DNA from: Gordius sp. MW1
Taxonomy: Eukaryota; Nematomorpha; Gordioida; Gordea; Gordiidae
Length of the DNA stretch: 64,000 nucleotides
Direction: 5' to 3'
NCBI GenBank assembly: GCA_964036665.1
Contig: OZ038532.1
Location: 2,294,001-2,358,000, forward strand
Each line of letters starts with the position of its first letter. Position 1 is the first letter of the stretch. Both the position numbers and the translations under genes were made by a program. Below the pieces are notes generated by a model. It worked only from the letters and a program-made list of their open reading frames with translations, was not told the DNA's origin and did not search any database. Shown here in pieces: positions 47,836-59,030 of the stretch.

Positions 47836-49346
47836 AAATCGCTCGCTTTTTTCCCTTTCATAAAATCATGCTAACATCGCCAAATAATATTCAACTAAAC
47901 GGGGGGGGGTTTGGTTTAACATTGTTTAATAACAATAATCATATTTAAGTAGCACAATAATAATAATTTAGGCTTCTATTTAAATAATTTGTTTTCAGTG
48001 TGTGTACATCTTACCAGATATGACGCATTTTCATAGAATATTTGCTAAGAATAATAATTCCCAGAATATATTTCATTTTCTGAATATGGTTAATTTGCCT
48101 TTCAAGATGATCGAATGAATGGTTTAAGAATTTTTTTCATACCTTCCTTGAATATTGCCATTAGAATTTTCAGAATTTCTACATAGAATATTCGCGTGGG
48201 TTCAAATAATCAGCTATTTCTGACACCATTTTTCTATACTAATAAATATAAATTTCTTTTAATTTTATTGAATGATTGTTATAAAAAAAATTTGTTTTCT
48301 TGTTGTCCCCCCCCCCAAAAGGGAGGGCTCAATTTATTAATTTAATTCCAATACACGAATTTATTAATGATTAATATCTACAACATGCAATAAACACTAT
48401 GGCATATAATTCATGATGGTAACAATAGACTTAGTCTATTAAGAAGCTTTAGCCAAGGTTAATAAAGGGTCTCAATTGGCTCAATTATGTAACTAAGTCA
48501 ACTATAAGCGAACGTATTATTAAGTCTATTTATAGTTGACAAAAACTGAATTTGATACAAATGTTATAATTTGCTAGAACAATCACATTTAATTTTCTAT
48601 ACTTCAAATTTCTTTATAGTCTTTTAGTCTGCACTTTCCATAGAAAATGTTATCTTTATGAATTAATTCATATCTTTATATTGTCAATGAGATGTCGTGT
48701 CCCGCTAAATCTTTGAAAAGTTTGTGTATTCAAGTTTTTTTAAAAATATAAAAATTTGCTATTTGGATTTTTTAACACTTTTTAAATTTTTTTAATAAAA
48801 CAGGAGAAATTTTTATTCAGTATATATTTTTTTAAAAAGTCGAGACGAGATCGAGATTTTTCTAGACCGAGACGAGATCGAGATTTTCATAATCGCTCCC
48901 GAGACGAGACGAGATTTTGTTTTCGAGACCGAGACGAGACGAGATCGAAACACTATGTATATCCCTTTCCAACGTTGGTTATAATATCATTTTGCGCTTA
49001 ACAATGGTGTCAAGAAAAAACCTAGGCGGTGATGCAGATGTACAAGCTAATGAGAACGAGGCATTTATAACCAAATTTGCGCTATTCCAGAAGCGAGATC
49101 AATGCGACAGACGATCAAAAAGCGACGTTGCTATTAAGCAGCCTTGATAAAGATGCATTCCAGCTAGTACTAGAGGACTATAAACCGAGATCCTACAGGA
49201 ATTTCATACGAAGAAGCTAAGAAACATATTTGAGCTTAAGCTTTAATAGAAAATAATACTTTAAGGCGAAAATATTTTTAAAACGTTACAGGTAAATAAA
49301 TATAAATTTACACTAAAATATAATTATTTTGGTATGAAATTATATA

Positions 49347-51751
49347 CAGTCGAAATTATAAAAGTGAGAATCGGATAAATGATAATCTTTATAAATGATA
49401 AATAGCTAGTGTTTCGATCTCGTCTCGGTCTCGACAACAAAATCTCGTCTCGTCTCGGTACCGATTATGAAAATCTCGATCTCGTCTCGTCTCGGTCTAG
49501 AAAATCTCGATCTCGTCTCGTCTCGACTTTAAAAAAAATATATATACTGAATAAAAATTTCTCCTGTTTCATTAAAAATACTAAATAAGTGTTAAAAATA
49601 CAAATGGCAAACTTTTATATTTTTTGAAAAACTATACACAAACCTTTTTAAGATTTAGCGGGACACGACTCTCATTGACAATATAAAGATATGAACTAAT
49701 TCATAAAGATAACATTTTCTATGAAAGGGCAGACTAAAAAAACTATAAATAAATATGAAGTATAGAAAATTAAATTTTATTGTTCTAGCAAATTATAACT
49801 ATCAAATAAATAGACTTAGAAAATTATAAGTTCGCTTATAGTTGAATTAGTTGCATAATTGAGCAAATTGAGACCCTTTATTAACCCTGGCTAAAGCTTC
49901 AAAGTAGACCTTAACATATTTAAGGCAAACGTTTAAGTACATTAATATTACCATCATCAATTATAGCCCATAGTGTTTATTGCATGTTTATTATAGCGTT
50001 ATTAACCACAAAGTGCGAGTGACTTTTAATGATAATATTATTATTTACAGAATTGATAACTAGTTGCACATATTAAAACGGCGTAAAAACAACAATAAAA
50101 GCAGCATTATTATAGGATTAAAAACATAAAGTTTTAAACTTTAAGTTAAGGTGCACGCATTTAAATTTATGACAAAAATCAATATAATCAAATTTATATT
50201 TCAAATAATTAACTTCCAATTATTAATAACTTTGACATTAAATTGTTATTTATCAAATACAGTATAGGTTCGTGTATTTATTTTATATTGCACAATTAAA
50301 CAAATTGTAGTAAATTTGAATGCCCCTGCCAACCCAAACACCAATTTATAATTAATGCATCTTGCACGATGAGTAACTGCGAAATTTAAATATGCTTTAG
50401 TAACATTTACTATTCCATTAGAACTCATTCTAAGCCTGTTAATTATAAAATTATTTGCATACTTCAAGGGTCAACCATACTTAGGTAAATGATTGCTAAA
50501 TTTTTAATTTTTTGCAAAAATATATAATATTTACTACGCTTAGGAATTTTTTTAATATCAAATATATTCCATACATATTAATTTACACTTAAAACCTTAA
50601 ATGTAAATCATGCAAATCAAAATACACAATAATTTACTAAAATCTAATCATCAATAAAGAGTCAAGATCTCGCCGAAAAAATCTCGTATCGTCTCGTCTC
50701 GACATCAAAATTCTCGTCTCGATCTCGACTCCATTTTTCAAATTGAGACCGAGATTTTACTCGATTTTTCCGCATCACTATAAATAACCGCGATTTTTTG
50801 AATTGCCTAAAATTTACGCTAAATCTGTTTATAAGTAAGAATTGTTTAAATGCTTAAAACCGGATAAGTGGTAAGAATATAAAACATTTTAATTAATTTT
50901 TTTAATTTTAGGTATTTAAGTGAGAATGAAAAAAATTGAACTTACTATGACCAGCAAATCAACTTTAGTCAATAATTAAAGAGTGGGAATAGGGACAATT
51001 TATACTACGTGCAAAAATGCAGCTGAATTGCAGACAACTGCTTCTAATAATAACATATCTCTCGGTAAAAAAAGACAATGGAAAAGTAATCTTGGTGATA
51101 TAAATCAAAATTGTTTAATTTAGCACAATAAAAGCCAAACAAGCTTTACTAAAGTGGTATGCAGAAATTAGTACAAAAAGATGTGCAATTTTAATTTAAT
51201 TAAAAAAAAATAAAAAAAAATCTGTTTACAGAAGATTCTAGCAGCTTAGATTCTTTAGTTAGCACCCCATTTTCTACAAACAATGATTCACTTAACTATG
51301 ATGATGATTGTAGAGCTGTTTTGATGATTACACTGATGCTGATTTTATAGAGGAAATAGGTAATTTTACATTTTAATTTATAATTTTTTTTGAACATTTG
51401 GAAAGTCAAGATGATCCTGCCTTTGATTAGTATAATGCAGGTGAATTAGTTGAGGAAATACCCACCAAAGAAGCACAGATGGGATTTTTTACTTAAGTCA
51501 AATAAGCCCATCATATAAAAGATTAATATCACACAATTTTTACCAAAAATATGTATTTTTTATATGATAACAATAAATTCATCCTAATTTTTAATGTATG
51601 TATGCAAACCTCTACCTAGATATAAATAGCGTGAGTTGTAGATATTTCATTAAATGATTAATTAAATTAATCGTAAGTGCTAAAAATTGCTTAAATGAGA
51701 ATTTTTGTAAAATTTAAGGCCCAAGGATCCTCACTTAAGCGATTTCGACTG
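49347..51751 (+). mobile_element. Tigger/pogo-like DNA transposon remnant interrupted by a hAT element
   Basis: Between TA dinucleotides (49345-46 and 51752-53), with inverted ends CAGTCGAAATTATAAAAGTG and GATTTCGACTG (inner match CACTTAAGCG). The right part (51238-51350) reads SSLDSLVSTPFSTNND and an Asp-rich stretch, like the acidic C-terminus of Tigger/jerky-type transposases, with an intron-like junction; the DDE core is not recognised. Its left end is split from the rest by the hAT element 49407-50780. Confidence 0.6.
49407..50780. mobile_element. hAT-like element (family M4) nested in the Tigger-like element
   Basis: Termini TAGTGTTTCGATCTCG and CCGCATCACTA with flanks TAAATAGC (49399-49406) and TAAATAAC (50781-50788), matching at 7 of 8. 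Subterminal CTCGTCTCGTCTCG arrays. Orientation is opposite to its sister 45973-48955. No transposase; a minus-strand frame at 50467-50246 is shared with the sister but has no domain I recognise. Confidence 0.82.
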
Positions 51752-51892
51752 TACGTGCAATTTATTAAAACCTTAAATTTCTTATGTTATGAATTGAGTA
51801 ACAATGCTACTTTTATTGATTCTATCTCAACTTTGTGTAATGATGAGAAGCATCCACACGTTCGTTTGTGGTTTTTATTAAAATATTAATAA

Positions 51893-52369
51893 TAACAATG
51901 CTATAAAATCGAATGTATAGATAATAGTTATTTTACATATATAAAACATTGATCTAAAGGCATTACCGATTTTAGTTTGTGCTTACTAAGAGTCCCATTC
52001 TGTTCAAATATGCAATTAAGCGAAATATAAGTAAACCCACAGGAGTGTGTCTAAATTTTAAACTTCTGTAAATTCTGCCTATATTATAAAAAATATTTTT
52101 AATAATTGGTAAATAGCCGTATACAATATAGTAACGTAAAGTATAAGAGTAAATGCACATCTTTTATTATTTAATTAAATTTGAACCTATAAACATTTTG
52201 AAAACAGATAAAAAATATAAAAACGGATAAAACATAGTAAAGTAGTCAACAAGTTATAATGATTTTAAATAAAAAAAGGGTTTGCCACTTTAATTTTTGA
52301 TATTTCTTTATTAGTATCTTAATCAGGCGAAAATTCTTTAGATTATAAAAAAAGTAAAGTCGAGACTTA
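51893..52369. other. Short AT-rich spacer, nothing recognised
   Basis: No supported feature. Confidence 0.5.
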
Positions 52370-52484
52370 TCGAGAATACTCGTCGAGACGAAACCGAGAT
52401 CTTTTTAGGCCGAGACGAGATTCTTATAATCGCACCCGAAACGGTATTTTATTTTCGAAACCGAGATGAGATCCAAACACTAGA
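52370..52484. mobile_element. Solitary M4 end
   Basis: Degenerate CGAGACGAAACCGAGATC-type subterminal repeats ending GATCCAAACACTA, as at 48943-48955. Its partner end is not nearby. Confidence 0.5.
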
Positions 52485-52504
52485 TATTTCTACCTCGTTT
52501 TTCA

Positions 52505-52870
52505 GCCTTGTTAATCCTTTTTACAAGCTTCACCTTTTTTCTTTTTAGCATTTGAGTGATCTTGATGCTCTTTCCCGTCAGCGTGCCCACATTCCAGCAT
52601 GTTATCCGCATTCTATCCACAACTAATTCCCTAAACCGCCTTCGTTGAAGTTCGGCGGTCTAGTGTATTTTTCACATATTAGGAACGCTATATGCAGTGC
52701 GCGTCATTTGTGAAGGACGCCCTAGTCTTCTTTTAAATTTTTTTAACTGACATGATTTAGGAGTAGATTTTTACAACTGGTTTCCGACCTGACGCCAACT
52801 CTCCACTTTTTGCACACTGAGTTGGGACCGTTGTAGGTATTTATTATATTATTCTTAACTAAAGAAGCCA
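52505..52870 (-). pseudogene. 5' fragment of an RTE-like LINE: endonuclease start
   Basis: Minus strand from ~52850: KKWRVGVRSETSCKN, then near 52610 RMRITCWNVGTLTGKS and a lysine-rich helix ending near 52505. RIRVATWNVGSLTGKS is the N-terminus of the apurinic-type endonuclease of RTE-like LINEs. Only about 40 residues of the domain are kept and the rest of the LINE is absent. This is unusual, since LINE copies normally lose their 5' and keep their 3' end. Confidence 0.7.
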
Positions 52871-53115
52871 CTCTTTGGTAGGATCTTTTATGTGAAATCT
52901 GTTATCATAATAAATTGTTTTAAGGCTAATTAATTTATCTTGCAATTTTTAAAGGTAATTATTTTAAATAACTTTTTTTACGTCGCGGATCAACTGATAG
53001 AAGCAATCGAAAAGTTTAAATCCGTTTCCTTTATTAATAAGATTACTCATCTTCCACAAAAGACGACCTGGCATTAACCATTAAATTTACAACCTACAAA
53101 ATTATATATCGTAAG

Positions 53116-54157
53116 TAGTGTTATGAATGAGCGCGTTCAAATTTTTTGAAAGATTGATGAACGGCGTTCCTTTTGTTTGGTGAACTCACCGTGTTCCTTT
53201 TTTTGATGAACGTGCTCAAATTTAACGTTTTAATTTTAAAAACCCTTTTTTAATTTTATTTATTTGAAAAATAATGTTAATCCAAATTTTGTAACAAAAA
53301 AGTCTTATATTTTTTAATCAGCTGTTTTTCCTATTACTTATTCTGAAATACTTTTAACATACCATAACGCGCAAAAGAAGATAAGATTAAAGTTTATTGA
53401 TTTGATATTATTAATTATATTTTAATTTATAAGTTAATATGGACAATCATATTATTAAAACGTCGTCATCTTCAGATTCTGAATATTAAAACCAGCAAAT
53501 GAATTGACATTGCCATTACCAAAATATAATAAAAATTTTCACTCATTTATAAAGGACCGAATTCAATAATTACTAAATGTAAAAAAGAAAACTTTTAGTT
53601 TTATTGAAAAAGGGTTTGAAACCCCTAGAATTGATAATGAAAGAGCTGTCAATTCCGAGATATTGACATGGAAGTAGAGGGGAGGATTGGAGGATGATAT
53701 CTTATCGCAATTTTTTGAAGCGAGGGACAAAACATTAAATGTTTTTAATAAATTTCCTGCTTTAAAAGATTTGTTAATTAAGTACAATACTCCAATCCCC
53801 TCATCTGCCCCTGTGGAGCGGGTTTTTAGTATAGCTAATGCTGTAATAACTGCCAAGCGTTCTTGCTTATCGGACGAAAATTTTGAAAAACCATTATTAT
53901 TAAAAGTTGATAAGAAAAATATTTAAATTCGCTCTATTATATTTATTATCTTATTATCTAAATAAACCTATTATTATTTATTCTGGCTTATATATTATGT
54001 TAATAAATATAAGACATTTATTTATAAAAAAAATTATCATAAAATTTTGAACGAACGTGAACGCGGTCCTTTTTTTTGAAAACGAACGTGAACGCGTTCG
54101 ATTTTTGTCAATGAACGTTGAACGCGTGCGATTTTTTTAAAAATGTTAACAACACTA
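53116..54157 (+). mobile_element. Deleted hAT element (family M3), exact target duplication
   Basis: 1042 bp with ends TAGTGTTATGAATGAGCGCG and GTTAACAACACTA, and exact flanks ATCGTAAG (53108-53115 and 54158-54165). Like its sister at 2661-3693 it keeps the start [16 protein letters not shown] (near 53439), then, after a deletion of the transposase middle, the hAT C-terminal domain. Subterminal GAACGCGTTC repeats are present. Confidence 0.9.
53687..53926 (+). CDS. hAT transposase dimerisation domain, remnant
   Basis: A 79-residue open frame whose centre ([18 protein letters not shown]) is the hAT C-terminal dimerisation motif. It then runs on (AKRSCLSDENFEKPLLLKV) to the natural family terminus. 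It has no DDE core or zinc finger. The equivalent frame in the sister element (minus strand 3206-2946) is also open and differs at few residues, so the retained domain has not decayed much. On its own it cannot transpose, but it could bind an intact hAT transposase. Confidence 0.7.
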   Translation: MEDDILSQFFEARDKTLNVFNKFPALKDLLIKYNTPIPSSAPVERVFSIANAVITAKRSCLSDENFEKPLLLKVDKKNI

Positions 54158-54165
54158 ATCGTAAG

Positions 54166-56030
54166 TAATTTGTACTCATTTATTATCAACAAGGGTTTAT
54201 TTACTTACATTTTCCCAATAATAATAAGACGCTTTTCATAATTAATAAGAATCCCAAATTCAAATATATAAATTAAGAATCGCGCGAAGTACAAACATTG
54301 GATTACGACCACTAATCTATATATCGGGGAACTAGTAGAAAAAATGGATCTCTTCGATTGCTGGATCACTCTAATCCGCATCTGGTTTCCATACAAACTC
54401 ACAATGTGATGGCAATTAATTTTTATGCAAAACGCGATTAATGGGGACGGGGTCACAGTACGAAGAATATTATTATTTTATATGAGAAATTACTAATGTT
54501 TGCTTGCTAGCACCCACTGCAATAGCAAGCGGCATTTTAAATAGAGAGAGGGTAAAGAAAACGTGAGAATAAACCAAACACAACAAACAGTGAATTATGC
54601 GTGTGTATATTTTCTATAATACTAACTAATTTTATAAGCTATTTTGTATTATGTGTATCTTGTTTAACATGTTTTATGTCTCACTTTAATACATTAAGTT
54701 TTAAATACTTACAAGTTTACAAAATCATTAAGACGCACAGGAAAACAATAAAAATTATCAAATATTTGATAATTCTTATATAAGATTAATTATTTAGATC
54801 ATTCAAAATTAGCAATAAACCTTTCGCAACATAAAAAAAGGTCTCCACACTGAATGATCATTATATTTTAAAAGTACAATAATATATTTATTAATACAAT
54901 ATGAGTTTGACTAGAATATTTTCATCTTTGAAATGCTTACTATCTTTGGGTATAAAATATTTAATAGTTATTGTATTCTATTATTAACATAGACTAATAA
55001 AACCATATACTGCCAAACAGCTAATATTTTTTCAGCAAGGATATAAGCCGCCATCATTAAGGAAATTTTTACCAAACAATAGAACTCAACATAATTTATT
55101 GTTCTATTTTACTTATTTTTTAAATTTACAAATTAAGCTAATAGTCATATTTATTTTTTTTAAATACTATATTGTAGAGAATGATAAATATACCTGTTAT
55201 TGAGTTTTTCAATTTTGGCAGCTTTTATGGTGTCTAAATGATTTTAATAGTAAAAATCAGTTGTTAGGCAGTCTATGGTTTTAATAGTCTATGATTATTG
55301 TTAAATGTATCACCGACTGAACTTTAAATGACACTTATATTAAAGTCAGTTCAAAACGTGATAAGCATTTGAATAAGTTCCACATAGAAAAATTTAAATT
55401 AAATTTGTGTAATATGTATATTTTTGGAATTTAACAAATGCGCAAATCCTTTAAAATATTGACTTAAAGAAACACACACATTGTAATTTATAATCTTTTT
55501 TGTATTATAAATATGTTATAATTAATAAATAAAGTTTTGAAGATTATGTGTTGATTTTTTTTAGACTGAATGGTATGTTTTCTTCATCTAAATGTGTTGA
55601 TTTTTTTAAGACTGAATGGTATGTATTCTTCATCTAAAACATATTACTGTGAAATTTGATTTATCCACATTGTTTTCACGTGTGGCATACGGAAATGCCG
55701 AATTTAATTGATTTTCTTAATTTATTTTTATCTTTGATAAATCATCCTTCTCCGCATCGATCTTTGCCAGATCATCCCTAATGTTAAATTCTATTAATTC
55801 CTACACACGCGCTGCCATCAATCACGATGAAGATATGTTACGTTTGCAACCACTATACGTTATTTATATAAAAATACCCTTATGCCACAAAAGAAGATAC
55901 GCTTTTTGTTAAGGAGTCATGATGATTATTAATTTGGAAGTTATTGGATCCATTTACGATCATTTTATCGCATCGCATATTGAAAGATTATTATGAGTAA
56001 GCAATTATTTTGTGAGTTAGCAATTATTAA
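54166..56030. other. AT-rich stretch without a recognised gene
   Basis: The only clear structure is a ~49-bp direct duplication at 55548-55638 (GTGTTGATTTTTTT..AGACTGAATGGTATG..TCTTCATCTAAA twice). Open frames at 54601-54783 and 54456-54205 show no domain or splice support. Confidence 0.5.
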
Positions 56031-56815
56031 TTGCTATGCAATTTATGGGCTCGCTTTTTGTTGTCCGTCCGTCCGTCCTCAAACGTTCTTACACCGTCTT
56101 TCAACTTTCTGACTTGCTGGTTTAATCCCCGGAGAGGACAAATTTTTTTTTTTAATTAAATTAATATTTTGTTCTTGTTAATACCATTGATAATATGATT
56201 TTTTGACCGTCCGCTGGCTACTGACCAATTTTTTTTCGTTTTTGAATTAGAAGGGCCTTTGCCTCTACTGATATGGGTCCCTGTGCCCCCCCCCCCCTAC
56301 AAAAGCCTACGCCTTTACTGATGGGTTCGAATCCCGGGGAGGGTAATTGCTGGTTCGAATCCCGGAGAGGGCAAAATTTTTATTTTATTTTTAAATTAAA
56401 CTTGTTAATACCATTGATAATATGATTTTTTGGCCGTCCGCTGGCTACTGACCAATAAAAAAATGACCATTGGCTAAAGTATAAATCGCAATTTTTTTTC
56501 GTTTTTTCTTCAAATTAATATATATTTTTTGCTAATACCATTGATAATATGATTTTTTGGCCGTCCGCTGGCTACTGACCAATGAAAAAAATTACCATAG
56601 GCCAAAGTGTGAATCAAAATTCTTTTTTTCGTTTTTTTTTGACTTGTATGTATTTATAGACCGTCTCTTGGTACTGACCAATGGAAAAAAATGACCATTG
56701 GCCAAATTGTGATTTGAAATTTTTTTTCTCGTTTTTTTTGTCTCTTATGTATTTATATCCTTTTTGACCGTGCCCTGGCTACTGACCAATGAAAAAAATG
56801 ACCATTGGCCAAATT
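56031..56815. mobile_element. Second copy of the satellite-bearing TIR element, right end missing
   Basis: Starts with the same TTGCTATGCAATTTATGGGC as 17369 and continues into TTGTCCGTCCGTCCGTCC. It then holds five to six units of the same CCGTCC..GGCTACTGACCAAT..CCATTGGCC array. Two units include GGTTCGAATCCCGG, which resembles a tRNA T-arm (B box). No closing inverted repeat. Confidence 0.7.
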
Positions 56816-56990
56816 GTATTTATTACATTGATTAGGGCGGCATCTAATGAGTCATAAAAGAAATTTATGAGCAGGAAACTTAGTTACAAATGATAAACAT
56901 TTTTTCATTTCCTTCTCATATGTCAATAAGAAATCAATTTTAATTCCATGAAAATATATTTTGTAATTTATAAAAAAAAGTTCTAAAATT

Positions 56991-57167
56991 CATGGGCGTA
57001 GCCAAGGATGGGGGGGGGGCATTAAAGGGCGGCTTCCCTTCCCAAAAATTAAAAATTTTGTTGAAATTTATTAAAATCATGGCTAAAATTCAAAAAATGA
57101 TTATTTTGCACCCCCCCCCCCCAAATCATTATTTCTCTTCTCTAATTCCAATGGCTGGCTACGCCCT
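56991..57167. mobile_element. M2 MITE, near full-length copy
   Basis: Starts CATGGGCGTAGCCAAGGATG, with a G run, the usual core (AATCATGGCTAAAATTCAAA), a C run, and right end GGCTGGCTACGCCC. Confidence 0.75.
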
Positions 57168-57279
57168 TACGTGGCCTGTTATTTTGATATTTAATGATAG
57201 TTTTTATGACGATGAGAAAGCATAAGGATCAAAACGGAATGCTCTTGCAACTAATATAAATTAATGGAAAAATTACGGT

Positions 57280-57475
57280 TCAACAAGAAAAATCAATCGG
57301 CAAACTGTTGGCAGATTGTGGTAGAGTTTTTCACGGTGAATACAAATATGTTTTTAGTTTTTTTTCTATACATCAAGTTTTTAAATATTCGCTGTCAAAG
57401 TGCCAAAAACGCGATTTGAGCGTTTTTCAAACGTCAATAACTTGCAAATTAGTCGGTAAAAATTTTATTTAATAG
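57280..57475. repeat. Dispersed repeat shared with the segmental duplication
   Basis: In reverse orientation this matches 29640-29780 (and 35650-35790): GGCAAACTGTTGGCAGATTG, then GTAGAGTTTTTCACGGTGAA, and onward to CTTGCAAATTAGTCGGTAAA. Confidence 0.65.
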
Positions 57476-57578
57476 ATTACGTAGATATATGGTAGAGAAA
57501 TGTATTCACAATTTTTTTTTATCCTAGCACTTTTGCTTTTTAAATTATATACAAAATTAATTATCCCTATCTTTTACA

Positions 57579-59022
57579 TAGTGTTGTGACGGGCGCGCTA
57601 GATAGCGCGCCCTAGAGTGTGCTGTGGGGGTATTGTAGTCTCAAGAAAAAGAGCCACACCCACACTGTTAGTCTCCTTTTCTAGTGAAGACATTCAGTGT
57701 GGGTGTATTGAATACCGACCATTAGCTAGTCTTTTATTTTTTCATAGAGACCCGATGGACCATTAGATTTATGCTAAGGGGGTGTTATTACTTATTAGCT
57801 AGTTGTTGTTGTCATCATCATCAACACGATGTGTGCTGTTGTGCGTGCAGTGGAGTCAAATTGGTTAAACTAAGCTATCCTATTTATAAAGTGTAAGTAA
57901 ACTAATATTAAATTAAAGACTTTGCTAAGTACCGCACAGGACATTCAACTTTTACTATAACAATTAAGCCAGGGGCGTACGCAGGATTGTATAATTATTA
58001 TTATTTTTTTTTGGGGGGGGGGGGGGGGGGGTTGTAAGGGGAAGGGAGGGTTACAATATCAAATATAGTTCATTATGAATAAAGGTAATTAATATCCTAC
58101 TTAATTACAGAGTTTATATACCTTTCATAAAACTACTTGCCTGTCAATTTATGCTATAATTTAATTGTTTGTATAAAACAATTAAAATTACTAAGATGTT
58201 TAACAATAGAAGGTAGCGGACATCACACTTCAGATACCTGATGGGAGAGTTGTTATGTAATTATTTCTGAGAAGGTTGACATTCGAGGATGTTTAAAATA
58301 GAAGGTACCGGACGTTACAATTGTAAATATTTATGCCATAGCATAGGTTAGGCAATATAAAAATGTAGAATCAAAAAAACATTTGCGGAGGAAAGCTGGC
58401 AAAAAAAAATTTTACATTCTATTTGTAATTAAAAATAAAAATTAAACAATCAACAAGTCGGGCTCGCTGCAGGGCCCACTTGGCTAAGGGGTAGGGCTGG
58501 ATACAGTAAAAAAATCATTTTTATCCAAAAAAAATAGTTCCAAAAAAAATTTTTAGAACCCCCTCCTTCAAAAAATCCCTCTTATGTTACTAGGTTTTTA
58601 TAAGTGTCTTAAAGTCTTTGATGTAACTAAACTATAATATTCTAACCCATTTAATTTAGTTATTAATCAAAAAACTTTTCAGGAATTTCCCGTCCCCCCC
58701 CCCCCCTCATTTACGCCACTGAATTATCCACAGTGTTGCTATTTTATGTTAAAAAAAAGTAAACAGTACTTTGTACTATTTACCCCCTCATGCATTATTT
58801 GTTGCATCAATGTGATGCTGATGGTTAATGTAACTAATGTAATGGCACATATGGCGGTTCTATTTTCTACAATTTAGGACCATGGGGGAGGGAATTAGTA
58901 AAGAAAAAGGGACCTTATACTAGGCAAGCGCGTCTTACGATGGACCTTTATAAGGGTGTGGCTTAGTCTCTTTCTCCCCATTAAGGTATGGGTGTCAAAT
59001 GGTGCGCCGCATAACAACACTA
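57579..59022. mobile_element. hAT-like element with perfect 8-bp target duplication, hosting a nested element
   Basis: Termini TAGTGTTGTGACGGGCGCG and CGCCGCATAACAACACTA; exact flanks CTTTTACA (57571-57578 and 59023-59030). A hairpin GGCGCGCTAGATAGCGCGCC lies at the left end, and inner inverted words CACCCACACTG/CAGTGTGGGTG follow. About 690 bp remain after removing the nested element 57970-58721. A related block occurs at 44620-44740. No coding capacity. Confidence 0.88.
57970..58721. mobile_element. Nested TIR element, CAGGGGCGTA ends
   Basis: 752 bp starting CAGGGGCGTACGCAGGAT and ending CATTTACGCCACTG, with G and C runs inside the ends. Flanks AATTAAGC and AATTATCC agree at 6 of 8. It lies entirely inside the hAT-like element 57579-59022. 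No coding capacity. Confidence 0.7.
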
Positions 59023-59030
59023 CTTTTACA

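Larger units (their letters stand above)
46983..48381. other. Segment present only in one of two sister M4 elements
   Basis: The sister element (minus strand of ~49990) passes directly from AATAACGCTATAA to AACATGCAATAAACAC. Here 1.4 kb intervenes. It contains poly-G runs (47117, 47152, 47901), a hexamer microsatellite, 36- and ~57-bp minisatellites, and an open frame 47146-47415 with no recognised domain. I cannot find terminal repeats to call it a transposon. Confidence 0.6.
45973..48955. mobile_element. hAT-like element (family M4), exact target duplication, with internal insertion
   Basis: Termini TAGTGAAGCGAAAATACCGA and CGAGATCGAAACACTA, flanked by the exact 8-mer TGTATATC (45965-45972 and 48956-48963). 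Both ends are crowded with CGAGACGAGACGAGAT words. It is the inverse-orientation sister of 49407-50780. Alignment with that sister shows ~1.4 kb extra, 46983-48381. No transposase is recognised. Confidence 0.85.

Noticed and set aside
44779-48955. One 4.2-kb hAT element from the TAGTG at 44779 to the end at 48955
   Set aside because: Its flanks agree at only 5 of 8 bases, whereas starting at 45973 gives an exact TGTATATC duplication; the 44779 end therefore belongs to a separate truncated copy.
56320-56372. tRNA gene
   Set aside because: Only a T-arm-like word is present; no anticodon arm, D arm or acceptor stem can be folded around it.
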